Shown piece by piece: positions 13,144-25,400 of a stretch of DNA of 64,000 nt (the stretch's first letter is position 1; each line of letters starts with the position of its first letter). The notes under the pieces were generated by a model. The model was given only the letters and a program-made list of their open reading frames with translations. It searched no databases and was not told the DNA's origin. The DNA lies in contig OY987226.1 of assembly GCA_963920705.1 (NCBI GenBank), forward strand, positions 25,677,162 to 25,741,161, written 5' to 3'. The stretch is from Odiellus spinosus. Taxonomy: Eukaryota > Arthropoda > Arachnida > Opiliones > Phalangiidae. The translations under genes and the position numbers were made by a program.

Positions 13144-13428
13144 TTAAAGATAAGATTCGGAAAATTCAAAGTCTGAATGAGATGCTCTTGAACTTCTTGC
13201 GAAAGAAGTTCCAGTTACAAAACCAGAGTCTGACACGGGATCAATTGATATTGAATCTTTTTTGTGGGAAGGTGGGAGTAAAAGTCCATCCATTATTTGA
13301 GGCTCAAAACAAATCCGTACCCTTTCTCCACCTCCACCTCCCAACTGTGTAGTGGTAAGAACGTGTGCGGATCTCAGATTTTGTTTTTCCCTAAGCTTGA
13401 TTGTCAAAATCTGTATTTCTTCTTCTTT
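13144..13428 (-). CDS. GABA-B-R1: GABA-B-R1 exon 16 (residues 772-865 and stop)
   Basis: 285 bases. It begins [16 protein letters not shown], completing the coiled coil in the same place as KEEKI...LRQRL in other insects, then a Gly/Ser-rich tail ending FEFSESYL and TAA. The tail is poorly conserved and cannot be checked against a family motif, but the open frame and acceptor (TTTTTATAG) fit well. Confidence 0.9.
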   Translation of the reverse strand, partial: KEEEIQILTIKLREKQNLRSAHVLTTTQLGGGGGERVRICFEPQIMDGLLLPPSHKKDSISIDPVSDSGFVTGTSFARSSRASHSDFEFSESYL

Positions 13429-16400
13429 CTATAAAAATGTTACGAGGTTAAGGTTATTACCTTATTTAGAGGATAAGATAAGTTGGTGTCTCCCATCTCA
13501 TGTCAAGGATATATAAAGGAGTCTGTGTTTAGTTTTTATTTTTTAATGCACATCGTCTAAATTTTAAATCACAGCAACCAATCACCTGAGAACTCATGGG
13601 AACGTTTGAGAGAGTAAACGTTTCCATTTGGCCTGCACCATAGAATTTTGGGTTATTTTTTCTCTTTGAAATTCAGTAATTTTGTTGTTCATTGAAGAGG
13701 AACACAGAAATGCTTCTCCGCAATTCTTTCCGACTAGGAAGGCAAGAAAAACACTCTCCCCTATACATGCTTAATTTTAATCATCCGGCAAATGCAGTCC
13801 AAAGTCATTTTAAGAGTGGTCATTGCTATTTGGGCCTAGTAAGTCTGCCTGGCTTAAATAACGAAAACACTGTCCATACTTTGGGCTTTAAAATAATTAT
13901 TTACAGTTAAATTGGCCATAACAAATTAAACAGTCAAAGCTATAACTGCAAAAGGGAAGATTATTTTAATCGGGCATACCAAGAACAGGTAGGCCCTTTA
14001 AAGGGAGTATAAACCATGTGAAAAAATAGTCTGTTAAACCGTGGTAAATTCAGAATTTTCAAAGTAAGAAATCCTGACTTTTCCAGGTTTTCCCTAGTTG
14101 TTTCTAATAATAAAAAATGACGAGCTGAGAGGGTGGGACGATGGTGGAAGTGACCTTGGGGGTAGCTTATTATATTATTCACCATAAAGCATGGGTAAAT
14201 TGTAGGCCCGTATGGTACTGCTGTGCTTAAGGCTACTTTACATGCTCTGTTTCCATACAGTAAAAGTGGACAGCTAGATAAAGAAATCAACCATGGCACT
14301 TGGGCCATGCCATTATGTTCTATCACGTACAGTATGCGTCTGTAAATAGGATTCTGAAATAAATGCTTAGTCCTATTTTATTAATAGTGTGATAATATAT
14401 TCATAAGTAAAGAGGGCTCTTTTTCGCTAGCCTGATTATTGCGTAAAACTATACAGTACCATTCGCGAAAAAGGGACTTGGTTGAACATTTCCCTCTTGA
14501 TGGGGGTTTATATTGCTATTTCTGATTTAAGGGATACTTTGGTCAATTCTCTAATAACTGCTTGCTTCATTGGTATCGATTTTACCAGATCAATGTATTA
14601 AAATCTCTCGCCACTATTTACCTGGGCAATTTGTCTTTTGAAGTCTTCATTCTCAAGAAGTAGTCTCTGGTGTCGTTCTTCTTCCTCTTTGCTGCTTATT
14701 GTGTCAGTTAGGCTTCTAGCATCAGCTCTTTCCTTCGGACGTCTTACTAGCTCAATTATCTAGAAGAGGAATTAAATTTAAGGTGAGGAAAAAACCTTCA
14801 GCGATTCGTTTGATACCTTTGGAATAAAAACGAGTGCCATTGAAAGGAAGCTGCAGAAAATAATGGCAAGTGCAACAAAGGCAAATGTCGCATCTTGTTG
14901 GCTGCTAATGACTAGAGTTACTGGAGCTGTTATCAGACACAAAACCTACACAAAAATTTTATTTATTGGATAAAAAAATTAAAGATAAAGTGAAAAGGAA
15001 ATGAAGTGATTTTTTTTTTTTTTTGGAAATTTACCAAAAGGAGATAGAGTAAAAAGGATGCCACACCAAGCTCCTCCTAGATTTTCTTGTAGAGGACCTG
15101 AAACCTCTCTTTCCTTCATATATGATCAGGCAATCAAGGGCTAGTTTCATCATAGAAAATATAGTAAAAGAAATAGAAGCTTTATTATTCCCTGTGCAAA
15201 CTTTCGGGCCCCGGGTTAGTCGAGCTCAGATTATCTCAATCGAGGGGTATTTCTATTTCCAGTAGCTTTCCTATTGGCTCTTTAAAAGATCGTCTGCTCG
15301 AGCAATTTGGTAAAGATTTAGGGTTAACTGTTACGCCTGGATAATGTGGATATTGATAGGTCACGACTCTTACTTTTTCTTGCACGTATATTAATTATAT
15401 TTAGTATTATCTCATCCCCTTCCACAATATGCAATACTCTCCATCTAAAAGCTAATATTAATAATACTATCATTATTTATAAGTTTATGACCGAGTATGG
15501 ACCGAGCAGGCGACAACAAGAGAAAGACTAAATAATCAACTAGCGTTTTTAGTCTTTGCTGGACGGGAAATATGAAATCATCAAATCATAGATGCATGCA
15601 CTTATTTCCGGAAGTAGAATTCCCTCAGTTTTCAACTGCGGCAGCTACTACCCAAAGCTTCTATTCCTTTTACTATATTTTCTATGGTGTCATTAAGAAA
15701 ATTTCCCAACTGTCATACTTATAGAAGATAAGGACTAAACTTATGCATTCACCTAATAGTTAATCAAATAAAGCCTTGTTTATATCGCGATATCACAATA
15801 ATGTGGTAGCAGATTAAAACAACAGTTATCATTATGTAATCTTCAATGTATTTACCTAGCTTAAGCTTAATAAAGAAACTTGTTTCTTCTACAATATGGT
15901 TTTATTCACAACAATATTTTCGGAAGAATCACTAATAAAAATCACTTCATTTTCCTTTTTTACCAACCCGTTAATGAATTTATAAAAGTACTATGGATTT
16001 ACTCACAACCACATTGTAAATACTCATTCCAACTAGTCTAGAATCGTTGAGTTGCTTAATTTTTACACTCCTAGTTTCATAAGCCAAGAAGATGCCAAAT
16101 ATTAGAAGCAATCCTTTGTAACTGTAGAGGACACCTAGTAATTGACAATATCCAAATTTTTCGTTTTAAACTTTTTTTGAGGTTGTCTTTATCAAATATC
16201 GTACCTAGCCATATTGCATTGTATTCGGATTCACAGTGTTCTAGCAATGGTTGGATTTTTATATCGCGTTCCGTGCCAGCTTCTGGTTCTTCTTGCGGAA
16301 AAATCTCAAGTTTTCTTTGTAGCGGGTCAACTACCTGCCACGTTGTCAAAATAATTATATCAAGGAAGAGCAAGGCTCCAACCAATACGTAAAGTTTCCA

Positions 16401-19400
16401 GCTCTCCACTTTCTGCAAAAAACGAAATGAATAGATGCTTGAAGCAATGCGATAAATTTTAAATTACCTTATTCTCATTGTTAGTCTTAGTTGTTAGGCG
16501 ATGAACTCTCCATATCTTTGAAAACATGGCACCGTATGATAATGTAAAACCTAGGGTGAGCAACCACGCTCTTGCCTGGCACATGTGAGAAAATGAAGCT
16601 TCTTCGACAAATTGCCCATCCAGGCCAAGGAAACAAACGCATAAAAGGCACAATATGATTCCAGTAAGGAGAATGTTGTTACACATTGGGTGAGATAACT
16701 GTATGTATCTATTAAAATGAGATGTAATAAAATATGGTTTTACTTTCCTAGCATTGTGCGTAAATTGTATTTTTTTGGAAGTAACATTTATGAGGGTCAG
16801 TCAACCTTAAAGTTTCCTTCTAATCTGGAGTTAATTTTTACAAACAGAAAAACTGCCAAGCCTCAGTTATATCCTTGATTTAAGAGATTAAAAATAAATG
16901 TACCTTGAGTGTCGAAAGAGCCAGTTGAATACAAGAAGACCAACTGCCCAGGTTATTCCAATAAAAGCAACGGAACACATACTGATGAAAAGTCCAAGTG
17001 ATACCGTCCTTAATACTTCAACAATGATAGTTCGATCCTGAGGTGGACGACCATCTAAAGATGAAAGCATTAATTTATAGAAGAAATCGCCATTAAGATT
17101 ATAAACCAACCAATTAATCTAACGCAACTGAAACCTAATGTAAGCAATTAAATATTAGAAATATAGACGGTTTTTTGTCTTATTGTTCCCACTAAATCTA
17201 TTATAATGTCAAACTAGAATTATTTAGTCTTTTTTAATTCTTGAGATACTGAAATTTTTCAGTTTTTTTTTTTTAAGAATGAGCATCATGTTCAAAGATT
17301 TTTTTTTTTTTTTTAATAAGTTAAAACCTTGAAAATTTTATTTAGATTATCTTACCAGGCCAATGTTCGGATCTTATCCAAGTTAAATTGTCTGTCTGAG
17401 TGTCATAAAAGCCAAGTTGGCGATATTCACCATCTATACCAAAAAGCATTGAAAATGATGAACCACCAAACTTAGATCTTGAAAAAAGTAACAAGAGACT
17501 ACCTATCATCTGTTCAATTTGGGTCCAGGCCATTCGATCTCCTTTGGATGAAAAGGCAACGTGTCCCTACATTGTGTCAAACAATACCTCTAATTTTGAT
17601 ACTTATGTTTTACGAGAGTGAGTAATGCTATTTTACCGAAACTCCTAAGAATTGTGTCGAGTTCATTGCGGAGTAAATTTCGTTCGCTATACGACTGTTA
17701 GTATAAGTGAAATCTTGCAACTTAATTCCATCATTTCCTAGTTGCGTGATAGTTTTATTTAGAGCCAATGTAATGGCCCAAATAGCGTCGTAAGCCAGAG
17801 GAGCTTCTTGATACCCTTCTGGTCGACGATCCACATAGCCCATTTTATTTAGCTCTTTTTGATAACGATGGATAAACTCTTGCGATGTCTGCGTAACATT
17901 AAATTTTGTATTTAAATTTTATTTGTTCTACACGTATTAATCTCCTTATTCTAACTTTTACTATATCCCTGTTATGTATTGTGATAAACTACAGTGAATA
18001 CTATCAGAAGGAGATATTTGAAGTGTCCAATAAATCTAGGCAACTTTAATACAAATCTTGCCAACATCAGGTAAAATTAGAATCAGACTTCCATTAACTG
18101 AATAATCACCGAATTATAAAGTTATGTGGGTCATTCACAACGACGTTTGTTTCTAACGCATATCACATTATCAGCTCTCATCAATATCTTAATACCATCA
18201 GTTAGATGCTTTATTTTTCCTAAATGCGTATTTACAATGAAGATTGTTTTGACCAAGACTGAAGCTTTTGCATCAAAACAAAGTTCAAGCATAAATCAAG
18301 CTTTTCGTTTAACCCACATTCAAAAGGGCGCTACTGGACTTAGAGTCTAGATCCTGTAATATGGAGAACTACTGATCGCCCCTCTGAAGCCGGAATACTT
18401 TTGCCACATTCGATAATCAATTTGATATATGCTTCTCTTCAAATAACTACTTTTTTTCTCCTTTCTTCAAGCCTTCTTGGGAAGCAAACCCAAACAGGAA
18501 TTCCATACAAGAAAGTTAATACTAGTGTTACACCTTCGACTATTACCTTCTTCTGATACTAAACATCTGATAAAAAAACATCCTGAAACATCAAGCGTCC
18601 GTTCAACAAAACTTTGATATGATTTTGTAAAACACAAATTGAAAACAAGTATCGATTATAATGATTATAATATTTGTAACAGATATGTGGCACAATGGAT
18701 CAATCCAGTTATGAAATACATCCTTTTACAGTAATTCTAGGTTGAATTTTTGTCAAAAATGCTCGTCTTAGAGGAAAACACATGTTTATGGTGGATGGCG
18801 TTCTTAGAGTAGTAAAATTTCGAATCTGTCTATAAGTGCTTTCACCTTCCCTCTTTTCTCGTCCAATAAACTTAATATTTGACTTTTGTTGAATTCAAGT
18901 AGGATACATGCCAAAGTTAATGTAGTTGGAAAATTGTGGTTAAGTCCTATATTTATGGAATTTTTCTTCGAAAAGTGGGGCCTTAATCAATCTCTCCATC
19001 TTAACCTTGCTTTAAAACTCTAAGACAGCAAACTGATTACACAGATAACACCACCGAACAATATTATTAAGAGTTTCTAATAATTCCAACTAAACCCTAT
19101 GTGCTTTTTGCACATGGATTAAAAAAATTGGATGTATTCGTCAGGAAAATTGCAGCTTGCCTGCGATTTTTACTAATCAAATATGGTTTTGCATTGCAGA
19201 AACAAAATGATTCAAACCCAATCGTATGTTTATAATCAACACAACCAAATATTATTGATTCGTGAACGACTAGACAGTTTCTCCAACCCTGATTCATTCT
19301 TATTTGATGTACTGTCATAATTTAGATTACTTGGATTTTCTAGTAATTGTAGTTGGCATGTAAGAATATTTCATTTTGTATTCATTTTGTACAACCAATG

Positions 19401-22400
19401 GAATTCATTATAATGATAATTACAAACAAGGAATTAAATGCCTTATTTACCGTGTTAAGAGCTGTTAAAAAATTAACAATGGAGATTTTCTCCATTTTTA
19501 ATTTCTTTAATCTCTCATAAAATATACGTTGTTGCATTTGTTACCTTGAAACAAGCTCAAGAAAGTTTAACTTATTTGAGACATTTTTCTCTAAAGGCAG
19601 GAACCAAGACGTACACTAAACCTTTGGGAGGAAGAAAGTTTTTATATTTGGTTTTGAAAAATATGTTCTTTATTTGAGTTTGTTGAATTAGGCGATTTAC
19701 GTTTCTGGATGTTCCCTGTGAGACTTTATTTCAAATATATTTTCAACGACTATTGCAATATATATCAAAATGGAAATTGTTGAAAAATTTTACTGCATAG
19801 AATTTTTTTTGGTTTTGGCTAATAAATCTGCAAGTAAAGCCGCGGGAGGGGGGTGGGGGTGGAAATCCGTACACATTTTTATCTTTCATTTCTGTTCACC
19901 AGAGGCACGAATGTTATGTAATGGAAGCTGGAAATTTATCACGTGGCTGACCAAATCACTCCAAAAAAGTCTGTTATTCTACCTGATGTAGATCCTCTTC
20001 GCCGGTTTACTTGCACTTTAAAATGGATATTCTTATTATGAAAAAGCTGAATAAAGTATTATCCCAGTTGACATATAATGTAGTTCTGTGGTAAAAAACA
20101 ATTGTATTTCTAAAATATGTAAGCTGTACACAACGGATTTCTATTATAAAATGCTGTATTGGGAAGGGAATGCCAAAATGTTAAAAATAGCATGACCCAT
20201 AATGTCGATTTATTCCTAGCTAATAAAATAATAGACCTCTAACGTTTAGAAAAGGGGGAAGGCAACCCACAGAATTAGACAGAAAAAAGGGGGGTTGAAA
20301 CATCCCTGTCACTGAGTGACGGTGATGTTTCATTGCCCTTTGCTTGTCTGATTCCATGGGTTGTTTTCTAAGCGCAAAAGGTCTATCACAGTAATGGAAT
20401 ATGCCTGGGACTTGTAGATTTATGAAGGAACATCTAACCTTAACTTATATCCTGCTGCTTTGATGATCAGCCCTAAATATAAAAATATGTTCGTGTCTAT
20501 TGTTGAATAATCATAACGTATAAAATTATAGAAATACATCATAGTTGCCGGCCTTAAAAATACATAAAGATTACTATAAAAAGAGCTTTAGAGCGTAGAG
20601 CGTGGAGTCTTGGAGAAACTATAAAGGGGTCGCCGACTGTTTCAGTGTTAACTTTTTAGTTTAAGTTGGAGATACCATATTCGTACTCCGACGTGCGTGT
20701 ATAAGGTTATGTGGCAGTCTGCCCTTTCCAACTTTTAAACCATTCAATTAGTCAGCCTGGCTTCATTAGATAATTTACAAAATGATTTATCACAGAAAAA
20801 TCTACCTTAGTTATGCTAGAATTTAAACTAGGCAGCCTCTTTTGCATAGTGTTTTTTTCGAAACCATCTTCCCGGCCTAGATACTTTGAATTCCAGATAA
20901 AAAACTATGATTTTGACCTTTTAAAGCCAACAAGAAGTGGTTAATGTTTAAAAATTCGTTAACTTTTCTAACGCTATCGTTTCATTTATAGTTTTGAAAC
21001 ATTAAAGTGACCCAAAACACCCACTTCCGTCTCACTGGTTTTCCCCCCAAAATCACCATCGAAAACCACCCGAATTCGATTGCTGCTGAACTGGCAACCC
21101 TAAATCTTTGAGAATCTGGGCTGAAACCCTGAATTGGTCTGTATTCGAGAACTCTCAGTCGGGAACTGCCTCTATATTTCCTCCAAGGTATGGCTGTTTT
21201 CAACTGCGAGTTCGCTTAAGGATTTAGCATAATGGTGTAGCTAAACAAGTGTGGGTCATGAGATTAAATGGGGTCTTCCTGAAATTCTGTGAAGAGACAA
21301 TATTGTGTAAGAGAATGTTAGATGGTGTATTTATAAAATACAGGGTAGTTTGAATTAAGATGGAGTAAGGTTGTGTAAAGCCCTACCCAGAGAAAAATGG
21401 CGCCTTTTTTTCCAACCTTTATTGCCTACTGGTGAAAATTAGGTACTCCCACAAATAAAATGATTAAGCTGACTTCCTGGAAGGACACCGATCAGAGCTC
21501 AAGTGTTCTCTTTTACATATCACTGAGTCCCTGATTATATTTATATCTACTTAAAAATGTAATTATGCTCACCATTCCTGAAATTGTTTGTTTGCTGTCT
21601 TGATTAAGCATTAAAGCTTCAGTAGTGAAATGACCTTCTACCGCTTCTTTCATTTGTTCTACCGTGCAATTTATGTTTGGATCTTTCATGGTGTACCAGT
21701 CATCTTCGTACCAGCCAATAAGGAACCAGACGAACTGTTTGCCATAAACCTTTTGTCTATATGCCTGGGAATTTTTTTTTTCTTTACTTAAAGCCCTCCA
21801 ATGTTGGGTAGGAATGGGTGGAAGTTGGAACATATTTTATACCATCAAAGCATTAAAGGTCAAATTTACAGGCACATAAATATTGAACAGGCTTCACTCC
21901 TGCAAAGGCACCTGAGGCCTCCTTTTAAGATTATTGCTTCCCAGTTTTGATAAGATAAAATATGAGGGAAATTTCTTTGTATTTTACCTCGCATAAAACT
22001 CTTCTCGCTGCACCGCCATAGAACATACCCACGATAATTCTAGCATCTTGCCTCTGCAAAACATTTTCAAATACTTATCATTTACTTTTCAGTATGGCAC
22101 AGTACAATGCATGGTCTAAATGCATTATCAAAGTTGGAAGATGACGAGAATCAGTGGACGTGTGTAAATAAATGATTTGGTGTGCTCTTATTTACCACAA
22201 GATTTTTCACCGCATCAGTTACGTCTGTTAGAAAGCTTTGTCGCGTCACAATTTCAATTTTAGCTTCTTTGCAACGATGTTCCAAATCTTCACTAGTCTA
22301 AAATCAAATTAGTATAAGTATAGTTCTCTTTATTAATTTGAGAAATTCCCACCGAAATGAAAACCTCCTCAGCTTCTTGAATAATTGCAATTCTAGACCA

Positions 22401-25400
22401 CCCAAATTTCTGGAAGAGCTTTATTCGGGTTGGATTGTGAATTGTAGCCGATGGATGAGTGCGAAAGAACGTTGGAAATCGTTTTCTATTCGATAAGGCT
22501 GGAGAGCTCGATCCGTATGATATCTTTTGTCAAATATAAAAGTATCGATATAAAATTACTAGACAATGTGTATTTCAATAAAGCAAGAAACAAAACCTAC
22601 AAAATTAACAAAAAAAATGGCATTACCACAACCAAGTTCCACATTTTGGCCGCTTCTGCAACGGTAGAACAAACTATACTACACCCTCCGAGTAGCATTA
22701 GTTTTTGTGGTGGTTTGTACAGCAAGTCATACATAACACTGGCACCCAATCCTGGATTGCACTGGGGACGGAAAAATTAATATTACATTTATTTATTTAT
22801 TTATTTATTTTACATATATGTAATTCCAACTTATTTACATTTGAACATCTCTTGCACGGTTAATTTACCATAACCATAATAAAGGAAATTATCTGTCCTA
22901 TCAAAAGCTCATACAAAATTTTTAACTTGGCGCTTACGAGTCGCTCAGAATAGTTCCCTTCTTGCATCTTGAATGATAATAGAAGCTACTGAGAAGTAGC
23001 TTCTATTATTTTTTCCAAGGCTGCACTCGACTGAGAAGTAGCTTCTATTATTTTTTCCAAGGCTGTACTCGCTTAAAAATAGCAACCAAAACAAAGAAAA
23101 ATTGCTGTTAAGAGTGTTTAACAGAATCCTCTTAAAGGTTTTCAACTTTCTACGGAATGTTTTTGATTTTTTTTTTCGCCAAACCAATAGAAAAATATCC
23201 CAGGATCCTAGCAAGTCTGATCCTTGTTTCAAATTGAGTTAAGCCTTAAACAATTTAATTATTTATTTAAGAGAACGTTACTTCATGGTTTTAAAACCTC
23301 AGAAACCTTTATTTTTTGGCGGGAACTTTCGAGCACACACGCGCCTTTTCAGTCCAGCTAACATTGTGTGTGCTTGAAATCTCCCAAAAACCGTTTTTGA
23401 GGCTTTAAAACCATGAAGTATCGTTCTCTTCAATAAAAAATTAAGTAAATTTGTTTCATCATAGACTAAGAAAGGGTTTCACCCTGGACACGCAAAGTAC
23501 TCCGTACGTAAATGTTATTGCCGTCAGAGGCGGTACTAGTATGTTTCGGTGGTGCGATCTTCTACTGCTAACGCGCCTGCGCTGCTATAATAATTTGCTT
23601 GATGCCTGATAGAGGCGCCAGCGAACTGCCCATTCAAGATCCCTAACTATTTAAAAAATCTGGCAAACTACAGTGGAAAACAGAGATAGCTTTCTTAGTC
23701 TATAGTTTCACCATGGTTAGTAATTTTAATATTAAAGAAGCCTTGGTCAGTTCAAATAAAGAGCGGGTCACTAGGAGTTTCCATCCGGCCGGCTTTCCGA
23801 ACTCCAGACCAGCCGCTCCAAATTTTTCTAAAATTTTTCTCTGATTTTTATCAATTTTAATTCCAGGAAAGCGCAGGCTCTCAATTTTTCACAAAGACAT
23901 GAGATATTATATTTTAGTGGCGCTCCCTGTGAAACCCAGCTGAACCTTTTTTTTTTTTTTTTTTTATTCTGGGTGAGAGAGGAAGCCCGTACGATTCACG
24001 AAACGGGTGATGTGCTCCTGGCCTAACTCGCAGAGGCTGAAATATCACTGGATCTAGGCACTGTCACAGCTAGAGAATATAGATAAAATTTCGGGAAGGG
24101 CAAGTTTGGTAAAACTTGCTTTGCCGTAACAGGGACTCAAAACGACATTACGTGGAAACTCCTATGATACGCTAGTGTTGAAATTCAATTTCATACTAAA
24201 CCAGTAATGAAGATTTATTAAACCAGTAACGAATATTTATATTAAACTGGTAATGAAGATTTATACTACACTGGTAACGAAGATCTATATTACACTGGTA
24301 ACGAAATTTCTTACTACACCAGTAACGAAATTTCTTACTACACCGGTAACGAAGATTTATATTACTCTTGTAACGAAGAGTTATATTACACCGGTAACAA
24401 AGAGTTATATTACACCGGTAACAAAGAGTTATATTACACCGGTAACAAAGAGTTATATTACACCGGTAACAAAGAGTTAATTACACCGGTAACGAAGAGT
24501 TATACACCGGTAAAGAAGAGTTATATTACACTAGTAACGTGAATTTACCTGGTATCCCATTATTAAATAAAAATAACGGTTTTAAATAGAAACTTCAAAA
24601 AAAAAAATTAATCCTCTTGCCAGCGAGTTGATTAATGAAACCAAGTACGCTTGGCGAGCTCGGAAATAGCAGGGCAAATATAATCGAATTAAATTTCAGA
24701 TTTTCATGGTTTGAATGCTTAAGCAAGCCCAAAGGAGTTTCAGTGACCTTGAGTTTAAATTACTCCTATTGGATAGATGTGACTCAGCCCATTAATTTAA
24801 CAATACATGGGTCCCATTTTTGTCGTCTGCTTTGTAACAACTTCGGGGTCCCTTTGAGCCAAAAAGGAAATAAGTTAATGGTGCCGCTCGATCAGTACTG
24901 GTTCAAAAACCAGTCCCTAATTATGGTTTATTTGTGTAACGAGAGTCTTTCCAAATTTCCTGTATTTTTAGCTTTTGTACTGTACAGGTTTCCTACCCCA
25001 AGTAGCATGGAGCTAATTACAAAAAAGTAGTTTTAATTTTGAAACGTTATAAGTTACAACAGTCCAGGGTTGCCACAGATTTTTTCATAACAAAATTCCC
25101 TGACTTTTCCAGGTTTTCCCTGACCAATTTAAAGGTTTACATTAGGAGAACTAAAGGTTGCTACAGATTCGCGTGTGAGCTCTTCCTTGTGTGAATCACC
25201 TCTCCCCAAAAATAGGTGTTCTGTTAGACAGTATACTGTGAGAAAGTACTCCTAAAAAACGGCTTTCCTCAATAGGGACTTTCCATAAATGTTTTGAAGT
25301 CTGTGGCAACCTGGTCCCTAGAAATTAAGATATAGGAGTGGCGGAGAACGTTAAGGCGGCTTTTCCCCCAAAAGTTACCGATTTAAAACACTAGATGGCG

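Noticed and set aside
22451-22780. Plus-strand 109-codon frame
   Set aside because: It is the antisense shadow of GABA-B-R1 exons 2 and 3 and the short intron between them.
24635-25030. 131-codon plus-strand open frame in GABA-B-R1 intron 1
   Set aside because: No recognisable domain, no promoter or splice context, and composition like the surrounding intron. Kept only as a note in the intron entry.
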